Source of the DNA: Lelliottia amnigena
GTDB taxonomy: Bacteria; Pseudomonadota; Gammaproteobacteria; Enterobacterales; Enterobacteriaceae
Direction: 5' to 3'
DNA: 64,000 nucleotides
Assembly: GCA_900635465.1 (NCBI GenBank)
Contig: LR134135.1
Coordinates: 1,612,001 to 1,676,000, forward strand
In this document: positions 1 to 10,406 of the stretch, one piece after another
How the letters are laid out: the number at the start of each line of letters is the position of its first letter
How positions within the stretch are numbered: the stretch's first letter is position 1
Made by a program: the position numbers and the translations under genes
Notes under the pieces: model-generated
Databases searched by the model: none
Seen by the model: only the letters and a program-made list of their open reading frames with translations
What the model was told of the DNA's origin: nothing

Positions 1-991
1 CATCCGTCAGCGCAATAGATTCTTCGACCTGGCTCTCTTTACGTTCCAGTTCGATAAAAGTGTCATTGAGCGGCAGGCCGTAGAAACGGGGGCCATTGAT
101 CGAACAAAACGCTTCAAAATGCTCAAGCGCGCCCATCTCATCAAAGACCGTGGCATAGCTTGCCAGCGCGGTAGGGGCGTTGAAACAGCCAGCACAGCCA
201 CAGCTTGCCTCTTTACGATGTCGCGCATGCGGAGCTGAATCTGTCCCCAGAAACGCACGGGTAAAACCACTCGCGACCAGCTCACGCAAAGCCTGTTGAT
301 GGATGTTGCGTTTGAGGATCGGCAGGCAATACAGATGCGGACGTACACCGCCGACCAGCATGTGGTTGCGGTTAAACATCAGGTGCTGCGGGGTGATCGT
401 CGCGGCGAGCAATGCATTACCGTCGCGCACGTATTCCGCGGCATCCTTAGTGGTGATGTGCTCAAACACCACTTTCAGGCCCTGAAGGCGCTGACGAAGA
501 GGTTCCATTACAGAGTCGATGAAACGGGCTTCGCGATCGAAAATATCAATTTCGGCGTGCGTCACTTCGCCGTGAACCAACAGCGGCATCCCCAGTTTTT
601 CCATGCGTTCCAGCACGGGCATGATGGCGTCAATATGGGTAACGCCATGGCTGGAGTTAGTGGTGGCATTGGCCGGATACAGTTTAGCTGCGGTGAACAC
701 TCCCTCGTTGAATCCGCGCTCGACTTCATTCGGGTCGAGCGAGTCGGTGAGGTAGCAGGTCATGAGCGGGGTAAAATCATGGCCCGCCGGAACTGCATCG
801 AGAATGCGCTGGCGATAGGCAATAGCCGCATCGACGGTGGTAACGGGTGGAGCCAGATTAGGCATTACAATGGCGCGGCCATAGAGTTCGCTGGTATAGG
901 GCACAACGGTTTTGAGCATATCGCCATCGCGCAGATGGATATGCCAGTCGTCAGGGCGGCGGATTTTCAGAACCTGGGGTTGTGCAGTCAT
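1..991 (-). CDS. pyrC: Dihydroorotase, 3' end cut by window edge
   Basis: Zinc amidohydrolase that cyclises N-carbamoyl-aspartate to dihydroorotate in cytosolic pyrimidine synthesis. About 330 codons are present; the family has about 348, so only the last residues lie outside the window. Seen: the HIH metal pair near residues 17-19 (WHIHLRDG), the carbamylated-lysine motif [10 protein letters not shown] near residue 103, the GTDSAPH aspartate motif near residue 250, followed by a Cys-rich stretch (SCGCAGC). The frame is open throughout. The start is the ATG complementary to 989-991. A PurR-type operator lies upstream, in line with known purine repression of pyrC in E. coli. Confidence 0.97.
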   Translation of the reverse strand, partial: MTAQPQVLKIRRPDDWHIHLRDGDMLKTVVPYTSELYGRAIVMPNLAPPVTTVDAAIAYRQRILDAVPAGHDFTPLMTCYLTDSLDPNEVERGFNEGVFTAAKLYPANATTNSSHGVTHIDAIMPVLERMEKLGMPLLVHGEVTHAEIDIFDREARFIDSVMEPLRQRLQGLKVVFEHITTKDAAEYVRDGNALLAATITPQHLMFNRNHMLVGGVRPHLYCLPILKRNIHQQALRELVASGFTRAFLGTDSAPHARHRKEASCGCAGCFNAPTALASYATVFDEMGALEHFEAFCSINGPRFYGLPLNDTFIELERKESQVEESIALTD

Positions 992-1057
992 TGATATGCT
1001 CCGGCTTATCAGGAATCAGTCATAAGGATGGCTGTTTTTGCCGGACACAAATCATAG

Positions 1058-1073
1058 GCGTAAACGTTTTCGT
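1058..1073 (-). promoter_or_regulatory. PurR operator of pyrC
   Basis: GCGTAAACGTTTTCGT matches the PurR consensus ACGCAAACGTTTTCGT at 14 of 16 positions. A minus-strand -10-like TATGAT is complementary to 1051-1056, so the operator overlaps the core promoter. E. coli pyrC is a known PurR target; occupancy here is inferred. Confidence 0.75.
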
Positions 1074-1102
1074 TTGCACACATTTCCGTAAAACAAATGT
1101 GC

Positions 1103-1128
1103 AAAAAAAAGAGCGCCATCGGCGCTCT
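1103..1128 (-). terminator. Terminator of yceB
   Basis: Perfect 7-bp stem GAGCGCC/GGCGCTC with a 3-base loop (1111-1127). Read on the minus strand it is followed by eight T residues (complement of 1103-1110), just after the yceB stop. Confidence 0.8.
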
Positions 1129-1134
1129 CAGAGA

Positions 1135-1695
1135 TTAATTGGTGAAGGGGATGATGATTTCACCCGGTTTTACTTCAATACCTTTGGCATATTTCTTGGC
1201 TAACGCTTCGCCCTTGCTCTTGTCTTCGCTGAGAACATAGGCTGGCTGCTGATTAAAATAATTGCGCAGAGACTGGTTCAGATAGGGCATCAGCGTCTGG
1301 AGAACCGGCTTCATTTTTTCCGGCGTGACGACGGCGTCGACGATCTCCATCTCCTGCAGATAAATTGCCCCTTTTTCTTTGTTGAAGACGGGCAAGGCTT
1401 TGAGCTTCAGCTTGATATTCGCTTTTTGGCTGCCGAACAACGAGTTCATATCCAGTTTTGCATCACCTGACAACGTCACCTTGTTGGGCTCTTCGCGTCC
1501 AATCTGGCTGACCAGTTGATTCAGAACGATATGGGCATCGGCGACGCCGGGCACGCCGATGTCTTTCGAGAAATTGTTATGTTTTTCCAGCGCCTGATTA
1601 ATTTCCTGCTCGCTGACGGAGTACTGAGTAAGCTGGTTACAGCCCACCAGCAGGCCGCTGATAACAAACGCAGCAGCAATGACAAACTTTTTCAT
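1135..1695 (-). CDS. yceB: YceB-type lipoprotein
   Basis: Predicted envelope lipoprotein of 186 residues with the DUF1439/LolA-like fold of E. coli YceB; function unproven. The start is set by the signal peptide: MKKFVIAAAFVISGLLVGC ends in a lipobox (LVGC), and a GAGGAA ribosome-binding site sits just upstream. An in-frame ATG farther up (1788) would put a non-signal tail before it and is rejected. Transcribed alone, with its own hairpin terminator after the stop. Confidence 0.9.
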   Translation of the reverse strand: MKKFVIAAAFVISGLLVGCNQLTQYSVSEQEINQALEKHNNFSKDIGVPGVADAHIVLNQLVSQIGREEPNKVTLSGDAKLDMNSLFGSQKANIKLKLKALPVFNKEKGAIYLQEMEIVDAVVTPEKMKPVLQTLMPYLNQSLRNYFNQQPAYVLSEDKSKGEALAKKYAKGIEVKPGEIIIPFTN

Positions 1696-1791
1696 GGGGT
1701 TCCTCAACATGATATCGGCGCTTCTGTCCTGACGCGTCAGTATGTCAGGGTGATATCCATGAGACCAGCAGAAAAAACTGATAATCAAAGA

Positions 1792-1810
1792 GGCGGGAGG
1801 GGCTCCCGCC
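1792..1810 (-). terminator. Hairpin after grxB
   Basis: Perfect 8-bp stem GGCGGGAG/CTCCCGCC with a GGG loop, 10 bases beyond the grxB stop on the minus strand, followed there by TCTTTGATTATC. Likely a terminator, though the T tract is interrupted. Confidence 0.6.
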
Positions 1811-1819
1811 CTGATGACG

Positions 1820-2467
1820 CTATACAGCCTGCGAGGAAAGCAGATTGATTTGTGTCTGCTTCGCCATATTGTCGCGGTAATCGCTGACGCGCGACGGCCA
1901 GTTAATTCCTGCCACCAGCGTCAAATTACGCAGCAGTGGGAACAGGTGAATATCATCTTCCGACAATTCGCCATTCACAGCATTTGGTTTCACGATCAGC
2001 TTATCGAGTGCGCGCAAGTCGTCACTGATATTTTTGATTAGGCCCGGCGAGTGAGAAAGGTGTTCGGCAAAATCACCGATGGCAGCCTCTTTTTTCGCAA
2101 CGAAATAGGCACGCGCCTGCGGCGTGGCAAATTCATCAAAAGCACCAGTGGCAAAACGTGGAATGAGCAGCCGATTGGCGTAGCCGTTCACTTTTCGTAG
2201 CCACTCTTCGATAGCCGGGTTGCGTTTACCGGTGAGCAAAGGCGCGCCATCAAGTTTGTCGACATAGTGGACGATGTCCATGCTTTCGGGGAGATAGCGG
2301 CTGTCGTCTTTTTGCAGGATTGGCGCCATTTTCTTGCCAATCATGCGGATGGGCGTCTCTTCGTCGTCACTCAGCAGCGTGACTAACTCAACCGGGAGAT
2401 TCTTCAGGCCGAAAATCATTCGGGCTTTCAGACAGAACGGACAGTGATCGTAGATGTAGAGCTTCAC
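1820..2467 (-). CDS. grxB: Glutaredoxin 2
   Basis: Glutathione-dependent thiol-disulfide oxidoreductase of 215 residues, the same length as E. coli Grx2: N-terminal thioredoxin-like domain (about 1-75), then an all-helical GST-like domain. The start is a GTG (complement of 2465-2467) preceded by GGAGGAG; the ATG 24 bases upstream lacks a ribosome-binding site. Redox cysteines are C9 and C12 in a CPFC motif where E. coli has CPYC. The cis-proline of the APILQKDD segment and the conserved C-terminal helices are intact. It lies downstream of mdtH on the same strand. Confidence 0.95.
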   Translation of the reverse strand: MKLYIYDHCPFCLKARMIFGLKNLPVELVTLLSDDEETPIRMIGKKMAPILQKDDSRYLPESMDIVHYVDKLDGAPLLTGKRNPAIEEWLRKVNGYANRLLIPRFATGAFDEFATPQARAYFVAKKEAAIGDFAEHLSHSPGLIKNISDDLRALDKLIVKPNAVNGELSEDDIHLFPLLRNLTLVAGINWPSRVSDYRDNMAKQTQINLLSSQAV

Positions 2468-2529
2468 GTTTCTCCTCCATTTAGTGATCAACAGTCTTTA
2501 GTATGGCGGAGAAAAAAGCATGTTTCAAA

Positions 2530-3738
2530 TCAAGCCCCTGGCTCAAGCATACCGCTCGCGCTTCGCTTTGGGCTAAATTGCCACCACAGGGCAATAAGCG
2601 TAATAAAGCCCACGACGCCGAGCATCACCCAGGGTAATTCGGGTTGATTCAAGGCCTTACCGGAATCAAATAGCCAGCCGCCGCCGGCATATCCAAGCGC
2701 GCCGCCGAGCGCCAGCCCGAGGCGGCTGAACCCCATATAACTGCCACGAGCGCGTGGGTCAGCAAGCCCGGCACCGAGCGTTTCGCGGGCGGGTTCAGCA
2801 ATAATCGAGCCGATATAAAAGGTACAAATCAGCACGAAAAGCTGTTGCAGACTGTTCACTAAACCGATGGGCATCATGCTGAGCGTCATCACCAGCAGGC
2901 CGGCCATAAGGCGATGTTCCAGACGAAAACGCTTTTCGCTCCAGCGCGCGATGGGGTAAAGCAGGGTGAGTGACAGACAGGCTTCGATGGCATACATCCA
3001 CTTCACGGCGGCAGGGGAGCCCGCAATGTCGTTCACCATAATTGGCAGCATCAGCATCACCTGCACGGCCAGCATATAATAGCCCGTCAGCGTCAGCACA
3101 TAAGTCACGAAACGTTTATCGGCCATGACGCGGCCCAGCCCTTCCCGCACGGGCGCTTTGACCGTCGAGAGTTTCCAGGCCGGCAGCAGCCAGGCATTAA
3201 ACGCAGCGCAAAGGATAAACAGCGCGGCACCCGTCGCACAGACCAGGCGGAAATCATATTGCAGCAGCCAGCTTCCCAGCAGTGCGCCAATAACCGCGCC
3301 CGCGCTATCCTGCATCATGAGCAGCGAGAAAAAACGGCCGCGCTGTCGCGGACGAATTAATTTCACGACCAGCGCGGTACGCGGTGGGTCAAACAGCGTG
3401 CCGCCGAGACCGGAGAGAAAACAGGAAAACCACAGCAGCCAGGGATCGTGTGCAATACCCATGGTGGCGAAGCCCGCCGCACGCAGCAGCATGCCGGTGA
3501 CAATCATCGGTTTTGCGCCGAAGCGGTCAGCAATCGCCCCACCAAAAACGCCAAGCCCCTGCTGTACAAACTGCCGCAGACCCAGCGCAATGCCGACCAT
3601 TAGCGCCGCCCAGCCCATCTGATCCACAAAACGAATGGAGATCAGCGGGAAGACGACAAAAAAGCCCAGCACAACCAGCATGTTATCGACGAGCAGGAAA
3701 TATTTACCGAGGTTACGGGCCTGTGATACGCGGGACAT
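2530..3738 (-). CDS. mdtH: MFS multidrug transporter MdtH
   Basis: Inner-membrane major facilitator of the DHA1 (12-helix) drug/proton antiporter type, 402 residues as in E. coli MdtH (YceL). The sequence shows alternating hydrophobic helices, the loop 2-3 signature [12 protein letters not shown] near residues 61-72, and a second-half loop rich in arginine ([12 protein letters not shown]). The E. coli protein confers fluoroquinolone resistance when overproduced; natural substrate unknown. Its end is 62 bases before grxB on the same strand, so read-through is possible. Confidence 0.93.
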   Translation of the reverse strand: MSRVSQARNLGKYFLLVDNMLVVLGFFVVFPLISIRFVDQMGWAALMVGIALGLRQFVQQGLGVFGGAIADRFGAKPMIVTGMLLRAAGFATMGIAHDPWLLWFSCFLSGLGGTLFDPPRTALVVKLIRPRQRGRFFSLLMMQDSAGAVIGALLGSWLLQYDFRLVCATGAALFILCAAFNAWLLPAWKLSTVKAPVREGLGRVMADKRFVTYVLTLTGYYMLAVQVMLMLPIMVNDIAGSPAAVKWMYAIEACLSLTLLYPIARWSEKRFRLEHRLMAGLLVMTLSMMPIGLVNSLQQLFVLICTFYIGSIIAEPARETLGAGLADPRARGSYMGFSRLGLALGGALGYAGGGWLFDSGKALNQPELPWVMLGVVGFITLIALWWQFSPKRSASGMLEPGA

Positions 3739-3767
3739 TTTCCCTCCAGGGAAAAGTACACAGAGTC

Positions 3768-3810
3768 TTCAGGCTGCCGCTGCGTTAGCCACGCCGTGAT
3801 GCAGTTTGAA
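3768..3810. repeat. Shortened ERIC-like repeat
   Basis: TTCAGGCTGC... and ...GCAGTTTGAA form imperfect inverted ends, and the inner TGCGTTAGCC matches the arm of the full ERIC element at 60171-60270. The central CCCCAG/CTGGGG hairpin of about 55 bases is missing, so this looks like an internally deleted ERIC (IRU) copy. Confidence 0.6.
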
Positions 3811-3969
3811 TGGGTCGGTGTAGAGAAAGGTGAGCACGCTAATATTCTGCGGTGTTGACGCGCGTTTTCCCACCCCTGCTTGCGACAATATTTTTTTATC
3901 AAAAGGGTGGTTTGATTCAGCTTTTTCATCGAATTTTGTGAATTCAACGAAAAATGGTATGTCACTGTT

Positions 3970-3998
3970 TTCACAGAAGGCACAGGCGCAGGTATAGT
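3970..3998 (+). promoter_or_regulatory. Candidate sigma-70 promoter of rimJ
   Basis: TTCACA and TATAGT with a 17-base spacer, about 48 bases before the rimJ start. The remainder of the 307-base mdtH-rimJ gap holds the short ERIC copy and an AT-rich stretch; I see no gene in it. Confidence 0.5.
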
Positions 3999-4045
3999 AA
4001 AGCTAACGGGTAATAGGGTTGATGTGACGGGAAGGAGTGGTATCG

Positions 4046-4630
4046 ATGTTTGGCTATCGCAGTAACGTGCCAAAAGTGCGCCTGACAACAGACAGACTGG
4101 TCGTTCGTCTGGTGCATGAACGTGATGCCTGGCGTCTGGCGGATTATTACGCCGAAAATCGCCAGTTTTTAAAACCCTGGGAACCCGTAAGGGATGAAAG
4201 TCACTGCTTTCCTTCTGGCTGGCAGGCGCGACTGAATATGATTGCCGAGTTTCATAAGCAGGGAACGGCTTTTTATTTCGCATTACTAGACCCTGAAGAA
4301 AAAGAAATCATCGGGATCGCCAATTTTTCTAACGTGGTGCGCGGATCGTTTCACGCCTGTTATCTCGGCTACTCCATTGGTCAAAAATGGCAAGGGCAGG
4401 GACTGATGTTTGAAGCGCTCACCTCTGCCATTCGCTACATGCAGCGGACGCAGCATATCCATCGCATCATGGCCAATTACATGCCGCACAATCAGCGCAG
4501 CGGCGATCTGCTGGCGCGTCTGGGATTTGAAAAAGAAGGCTATGCAAAATCGTATTTGCTGATCGACGGCGAGTGGCGTGACCACGTGCTGACGGCGTTA
4601 ACCACCAAAGACTGGACCGCAGGTCGATAA
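4046..4630 (+). CDS. rimJ: Ribosomal protein S5 N-alanine acetyltransferase
   Basis: GNAT-family enzyme that acetylates the N-terminal alanine of ribosomal protein S5; 194 residues, the E. coli length and nearly the same sequence ([18 protein letters not shown] at the start). The acetyl-CoA binding region is visible as [15 protein letters not shown], with the following [17 protein letters not shown] typical of this subgroup. The ATG at 4046 is preferred over the GTG at 4037 because GGAAGGAG sits at proper spacing before it. yceH follows after 9 bases, so the two are probably co-transcribed. Confidence 0.97.
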   Translation: MFGYRSNVPKVRLTTDRLVVRLVHERDAWRLADYYAENRQFLKPWEPVRDESHCFPSGWQARLNMIAEFHKQGTAFYFALLDPEEKEIIGIANFSNVVRGSFHACYLGYSIGQKWQGQGLMFEALTSAIRYMQRTQHIHRIMANYMPHNQRSGDLLARLGFEKEGYAKSYLLIDGEWRDHVLTALTTKDWTAGR

Positions 4631-4639
4631 GGATAAAAG

Positions 4640-5290
4640 ATGAAATATCAGTTAACCGCCACGGAAGCGCGCGTCATTGGCTGTCTGCTGGAAAAACAGG
4701 TGACGACGCCGGAGCAATATCCGCTGTCGGTAAATGCTGTCACCCTGGCCTGTAACCAAAAATCCAATCGCGAACCGGTGCTCAACCTGAGCGAACACGA
4801 TGTTCAGGATCATCTGGATGCGCTGGTAAAACGCCATTATCTGCGTACCGTCAGCGGATTCGGCAATCGCGTCACCAAATATGAGCAGCGTTTTTGCAAT
4901 TCCGAGTTTGGCGACCTCAAGTTCACCTCCGCCGAGGTCGCGATCGTCACAACGTTACTGCTGCGCGGCGCGCAAACGCCGGGAGAACTGCGCTCTCGCG
5001 CCTCGAGAATGCATGAATTCAGCGATATGCAGGAAGTGGAGAACACGCTGGAGAATCTCTCTACCCGTGAAGACGGCCCCTTTGTCATGCGTCTGCCACG
5101 AGAACCGGGTAAACGTGAAAGCCGCTTTATGCATTTGTTTAGTGGGGATGTTGAAACGCTGGTCAACGTGGTGGAGGCTGTGGCGCCCGCCGATGACGAA
5201 TCGCTGACAGCCCGCGTTGACGCGCTCGAAATGGAAGTGGCGGAGCTGAAGCAGCGCCTGGATTCCTTGCTGGCACATTTAGGAGAATAA
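4640..5290 (+). CDS. yceH: YceH, DUF480 protein
   Basis: Cytosolic protein of 216 residues of the UPF0502/DUF480 family, which folds as two winged-helix domains; no proven function. The N-terminal block [20 protein letters not shown] and [11 protein letters not shown] is the family hallmark, and the C-terminus is a short coiled coil ([20 protein letters not shown]). Lies between rimJ (9-base gap) and mviM (2-base gap), so probably translated from one message. Confidence 0.92.
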   Translation: MKYQLTATEARVIGCLLEKQVTTPEQYPLSVNAVTLACNQKSNREPVLNLSEHDVQDHLDALVKRHYLRTVSGFGNRVTKYEQRFCNSEFGDLKFTSAEVAIVTTLLLRGAQTPGELRSRASRMHEFSDMQEVENTLENLSTREDGPFVMRLPREPGKRESRFMHLFSGDVETLVNVVEAVAPADDESLTARVDALEMEVAELKQRLDSLLAHLGE

Positions 5291-5292
5291 CC

Positions 5293-6216
5293 GTGACGAA
5301 ACTACGCATTGGTGTTGTTGGGCTGGGTGGTATCGCGCAAAAAGCCTGGCTACCCGTTCTGGGTGCCGCATCGGACTGGACGCTGGCGGGAGCATGGTCT
5401 CCCACGCGGGCGAAAGCACTGCAAATATGTGAAACCTGGCGGATGCCTTACGCCGTTTCTCTGCTCGATCTGGCGCGCGAGTGCGATGCGGTGTTTGTCC
5501 ACACCTCCACGGCAACGCATTATCAGGTCGTGACTGCACTCTTAAACGCCGGCGTTCATGTCTGCGTCGATAAGCCGCTGGCGGAAAACGTGTCGGATGC
5601 AGAGCGGCTGATTGAGCTGGCTGCGCGTAAAAACCTGACGCTCATGGTCGGGTTTAATCGTCGCTTCTCGCCGGTCTATCAGGATTTAAAAGCCCAGTTG
5701 GGCAGCGCGGCGTCGCTGCGTATGGATAAGCATCGCACCGACAGTATTGGCCCGAACGATTTGCGCTTTACGCTGCTGGACGACTATCTGCATGTGATCG
5801 ACACCGCGCTGTGGCTGGCCGGCGGTAACGCTCAACTCAACAGCGGTACGCTGCAAACCAACGATCAAGGGGAGATGGTGTATGCCGAACACCATTTTTC
5901 TGTGGACCATGTGCAGGTGACGACCAGCATGCACCGTCGCGCGGGAAGCCAGCGCGAATCGGTACAGGCCGTGACCGATGGCGCGTTATATGACATCACC
6001 GATATGCGGGAATGGTGTGAAGAAAAGGGCAGCGGCGTGCTGACCCGTCCGATAGCCAGCTGGCAAAGTACGCTCGAGCAGCGCGGCTTTGCCGGATGCG
6101 CGCGTCATTTCATTGAGTGCGTACAAAATCAGACGGTTCCTGAAACGTCGGGTGAACAGGCGATCATGGCCCAGCGCATCATTGAAAAGCTCTGGCGCGA
6201 GGCGATGACCGAATGA
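5293..6216 (+). CDS. mviM: Putative Gfo/Idh/MocA oxidoreductase
   Basis: NAD(P)-dependent sugar-type oxidoreductase of unknown substrate, 307 residues as in E. coli YceM/MviM. The N-terminal Rossmann fold is clear (RIGVVGLGGIAQKAW, residues 5-19), followed by the CVDKPLAENVSDAE segment containing the family EKP-like lysine and the GFNRRFSP motif near residue 120. The start is GTG two bases after the yceH stop, with AGGAGAATAA overlapping it. A strong hairpin separates it from murJ. Confidence 0.92.
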   Translation: MTKLRIGVVGLGGIAQKAWLPVLGAASDWTLAGAWSPTRAKALQICETWRMPYAVSLLDLARECDAVFVHTSTATHYQVVTALLNAGVHVCVDKPLAENVSDAERLIELAARKNLTLMVGFNRRFSPVYQDLKAQLGSAASLRMDKHRTDSIGPNDLRFTLLDDYLHVIDTALWLAGGNAQLNSGTLQTNDQGEMVYAEHHFSVDHVQVTTSMHRRAGSQRESVQAVTDGALYDITDMREWCEEKGSGVLTRPIASWQSTLEQRGFAGCARHFIECVQNQTVPETSGEQAIMAQRIIEKLWREAMTE

Positions 6217-6287
6217 AAACGGTTTAATCCCCGTCGCATCTGCGGATAGTAATTCGCATAAATACGGGTAGACTAAGCGCTTCTTTT

Positions 6288-6310
6288 AACGCCTGCATTG
6301 CAGGCGTTTT
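6288..6310 (+). terminator. Hairpin between mviM and murJ
   Basis: Perfect 9-bp stem AACGCCTGC/GCAGGCGTT with a 3-base loop followed by TT and G. Likely ends rimJ-yceH-mviM or attenuates transcription into murJ. Confidence 0.6.
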
Positions 6311-6322
6311 GCCGTGTGGTAG

Positions 6323-7873
<1,551 letters not shown>

Positions 7874-7882
7874 ACCACGAAA

Positions 7883-7907
7883 GGGGAGTCACCTGCTGGT
7901 GCTCCCC
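7883..7907. terminator. Hairpin between convergent murJ and flgN
   Basis: GGGGAG and CTCCCC arms with an inner CACC/GGTG pair. No clear T tract on either strand, so function as a bidirectional terminator is only likely. Confidence 0.45.
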
Positions 7908-7932
7908 GTCGTCTGTCTAATCGCTATCGCGA

Positions 7933-8355
7933 TTAAATCGAAATCTTCTTACCGCCGCCGCGCGAGCTGGCCGTCTGGCCATTAGCGCCATACAGTCCAG
8001 GCTCCTGATGAGGTTTTAACACCTCGAGCGCCTGCTGATTGCGTTCAATCTGTCCCTCTAACAACCAACCGTTATGCTGGTTGAGATCGCGAAGGTGCTG
8101 AGTTTTCTCAGTAATAGTCTGCCAGCGCTCAGCGATATCATCATTCGCGCTACGTCGCGGGTCTTGCTCCGCACGACGCTGTTGTTCCAGGTAATCCAGG
8201 GTTGCCAACAGCGAGCTTTTATCTTCAGTAATACGCTGCAAAGCGCTACCGGTAAAATGTCCCATGGACAGCTGCTGCTGTTCGGCATCCATTACCGTCT
8301 TCAGATCGTTCAGGACTACCGTCATCTGATCCAATATTTCTGACAGTCGACTCAT
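7933..8355 (-). CDS. flgN: Flagellar export chaperone FlgN
   Basis: Cytosolic type III chaperone for the hook-filament junction proteins FlgK and FlgL, 140 residues. Mostly helical and glutamine-rich (LDQMTVVLNDLKTVMDAEQQQL), as in E. coli FlgN. Start chosen at MSRLSEILDQM, 4 bases after the flgM stop, so the pair is an operon. A Ser-Arg-Gly-rich C-terminus (ASSRGGGKKISI) is typical. Confidence 0.93.
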   Translation of the reverse strand: MSRLSEILDQMTVVLNDLKTVMDAEQQQLSMGHFTGSALQRITEDKSSLLATLDYLEQQRRAEQDPRRSANDDIAERWQTITEKTQHLRDLNQHNGWLLEGQIERNQQALEVLKPHQEPGLYGANGQTASSRGGGKKISI

Positions 8356-8359
8356 ACGG

Positions 8360-8659
8360 TTATTTACTCTGTAAGAAGCTCTGCGTTTCCTGAAGCAATG
8401 CATCAGCAATTTTGCTGGTGTCCATCTTCAATTCGCCGTTACGAATAGCCGCTTTCAGCGCTTCGACACGTTCGACGTTGATATCATTTGTTGCAGGCTG
8501 CATCAGTTTAGACTGCCCATCACTGAGGGTGACGCTGGCGCTGGTGCTGTTCGCCGTGGACGATTTTTCTGCGCGTGGTTTCAGCACTGGCGCGTCATTC
8601 GTTTCACGAGGTTGTACAGTGCTAACCGGTTTCAGGGGCGATGTACGATCAATGCTCAT
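8360..8659 (-). CDS. flgM: Anti-sigma-28 factor FlgM
   Basis: Binds FliA (sigma-28) until it is secreted through the finished hook, coupling assembly to late gene expression. 99 residues; starts [19 protein letters not shown] exactly as in E. coli, and the C-terminal FliA-binding helices [21 protein letters not shown] are intact. The upstream in-frame ATG at 8707 is ignored because it lies within the promoter leader. A sigma-28 promoter is readable upstream. Confidence 0.95.
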   Translation of the reverse strand: MSIDRTSPLKPVSTVQPRETNDAPVLKPRAEKSSTANSTSASVTLSDGQSKLMQPATNDINVERVEALKAAIRNGELKMDTSKIADALLQETQSFLQSK

Positions 8660-8718
8660 AGTGTTGTCCTCATAGAGGTTCGCGGCGTTGGCGCCTGACA
8701 TTATCATTTGTTAATTAT

Positions 8719-8745
8719 TTATCGGCAGGTGCCGTGAAACCTTTA
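8719..8745 (-). promoter_or_regulatory. Sigma-28 (FliA) promoter of flgMN
   Basis: On the minus strand TAAAGGTT, 11 bases, GCCGATAA; the consensus is TAAAGTTT-N11-GCCGATAA. The -10 is perfect. Lies 60 bases before the flgM start and within the flgA-flgM gap. Confidence 0.8.
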
Positions 8746-8751
8746 AAAAGA

Positions 8752-9411
8752 TTATAGGTTAATCAGAATAATCCCATCAGATCCGACGGTTCCGCTCACC
8801 ACCTGACCTGAGGACATCCTTACGCGCGCATTTTGGGCGACGGCGGCGTTGTTCAACGCCTGACCTTCGCTGTTCACACTAAATCCGTCTCCGTTAGCGA
8901 TCACCATGACGCGTTGTCCTGCTTTTACGCGCCAGGCCTGACGAAGCATCGACAGTTGTATCGCTTGTCCTGGCGCTAAATCGCGCAGGCTCACGGAATC
9001 TTGCGCCTGATTAATATCAAGCATAGTGCGCGGTGGGAGCTGATCCAGCCGGCCGCGCTTTAATTCCACGCTGGTCGTTTGCAACACGCTACCGCGGGCA
9101 ATGGGCTGGGCGGCGACAACATAGTTGCCCGTCGCTTGTACATTCACCTGTAAAAAGCGCTTTTCGTTGTTGCAGCGCGCCAGCACGTTCACATTGCCCC
9201 ACAGTTTTGTGTTGCCGCTGATGCTGAGTGCAGGTTGATCGCAGGTGGGCAGGAGATTGGGCTGCGTACGGACGGTCACCGTCACCTCATCACTAAAGCC
9301 TGCCAGACGCTGGGCAAAAAAAGCCGTCAGCTGGGCATTCAGATCCTGAGCCTGCGTCAGAGGACTTAACAGTAAAAGGGTAGCGGCTAAGCCACTTTTG
9401 AACGACAGCAT
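8752..9411 (-). CDS. flgA: P-ring assembly chaperone FlgA
   Basis: Periplasmic chaperone needed for FlgI polymerisation into the flagellar P ring; 219 residues as in E. coli. An N-terminal signal peptide (MLSFKSGLAATLLLLSPLTQAQ) is followed by the SAF-like domain; the C-terminal block WRVKAGQRVMVIANGDGFSVN and ALNNAAVAQNARVRM are hallmarks. Start taken as ATG 9411 with GGAA upstream, not the adjoining GTG at 9414. Divergent from flgB. Confidence 0.94.
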   Translation of the reverse strand: MLSFKSGLAATLLLLSPLTQAQDLNAQLTAFFAQRLAGFSDEVTVTVRTQPNLLPTCDQPALSISGNTKLWGNVNVLARCNNEKRFLQVNVQATGNYVVAAQPIARGSVLQTTSVELKRGRLDQLPPRTMLDINQAQDSVSLRDLAPGQAIQLSMLRQAWRVKAGQRVMVIANGDGFSVNSEGQALNNAAVAQNARVRMSSGQVVSGTVGSDGIILINL

Positions 9412-9414
9412 CAC

Positions 9415-9569
9415 ACATTCCCGCGGTTCCTGGATTTGAGACGATTCTACCCCTTAGGCTTTTTCTTCAACGCGACAAATAGCGACGCATTTTGCGTGTA
9501 TTCCGTCGATAAGGTGTACGGGTTGAGTTTTAAGCTACATGCTGAAATTTCGCCATCAGCGGAGAAGAT
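9415..9569. promoter_or_regulatory. Divergent flgA / flgB promoter region
   Basis: In E. coli this gap holds FlhDC-dependent class 2 promoters for flgA and flgBCDEFGHIJ. A sigma-28-like -10, GTCGATAA, lies near 9509-9516 in front of flgB but its -35 is poor. I cannot assign FlhDC boxes by eye. Confidence 0.5.
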
Positions 9570-9987
9570 ATGCTCGATAAACTTGACGCCTCGTTACGTT
9601 TTCAACAGGAAGCGCTCAACCTGCGCGCTCAGCGGCAAGAAGTGTTGGCCAGCAACATCGCGAACGCGGATACCCCAGGGTATCAGGCGCGCGATATGGA
9701 TTTTTCCAGTGAGCTTAAAAAAGTGATGGAGCGTGGCCGCGCGGAAGGGACCGGTGTTGCCCTGGCATTGACGTCTTCGCGTCATATCCCCGCTCAGGCA
9801 ATGACGGCACCGTCTGCCGATTTACTTTACCGCATTCCCGATCAGCCATCCCTTGACGGTAACACCGTTGATATGGACCGGGAGCGCACGCAGTTTGCCG
9901 ATAACAGCCTGAAATATCAGACGGGCCTGACCGTTCTCGGTGGACAGATTAGAAGCATGCAGAGCGTTCTGCAGGGAGGGCAACTAA
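9570..9987 (+). CDS. flgB: Proximal rod protein FlgB, stop codon shifted by one base
   Basis: Component of the proximal flagellar rod. Residues 1-136 match E. coli FlgB ([40 protein letters not shown] motif near residue 30; [17 protein letters not shown]). As read, the frame continues to 10013, adding an aberrant tail and overlapping flgC by 23 bases. Removing one G from GGG at 9978-9980 gives the ending LQGGN and TAA at 9985-9987: exactly 138 residues, as in E. coli (LQSGN). The extra G is therefore probably an error. First gene of the flgBCDEFGHIJ operon. Confidence 0.93.
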
Positions 9988-9990
9988 TTC

Positions 9991-10395
9991 ATGGCCTTAC
10001 TGAACATTTTTGATATCGCCGGTTCGGCGTTGACCGCCCAGTCCCAGCGTCTGAACGTTGCCGCCAGTAACATGGCGAACGCCGACAGCGTGACCGGACC
10101 AGACGGCCAGCCTTATCGTGCCAAACAGGTTGTCTTTCAGGTCGATGCTGCGCCGGGCGCGGCAACGGGCGGCGTGAAAGTCTCCAGTGTGGTTGAGAGC
10201 CAGGCACCTGACAAACTGGTGTATGAGCCGGGCAATCCGCTGGCGGATGCGAACGGTTACGTCAAAATGCCAAACGTCGACGTAGTCGGTGAGATGGTGA
10301 ACACCATGTCCGCTTCCCGTAGCTATCAGGCGAACGTTGAAGTGCTCAATACCGTCAAGAGCATGATGCTCAAAACGCTCACTCTCGGCCAGTAA
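9991..10395 (+). CDS. flgC: Proximal rod protein FlgC
   Basis: Flagellar proximal rod subunit of 134 residues (E. coli length). Shows the N-terminal rod/hook motif ([20 protein letters not shown]) and the C-terminal amphipathic helix [20 protein letters not shown] shared by axial proteins. Lies 3 bases after the corrected flgB stop and 11 bases before flgD. Confidence 0.96.
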   Translation: MALLNIFDIAGSALTAQSQRLNVAASNMANADSVTGPDGQPYRAKQVVFQVDAAPGAATGGVKVSSVVESQAPDKLVYEPGNPLADANGYVKMPNVDVVGEMVNTMSASRSYQANVEVLNTVKSMMLKTLTLGQ

Positions 10396-10406
10396 AGGAG
10401 ACACGC

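Noticed and set aside
296..994. Long open frame on the plus strand
   Set aside because: It is the antisense shadow of pyrC, whose minus-strand frame carries all dihydroorotase motifs.
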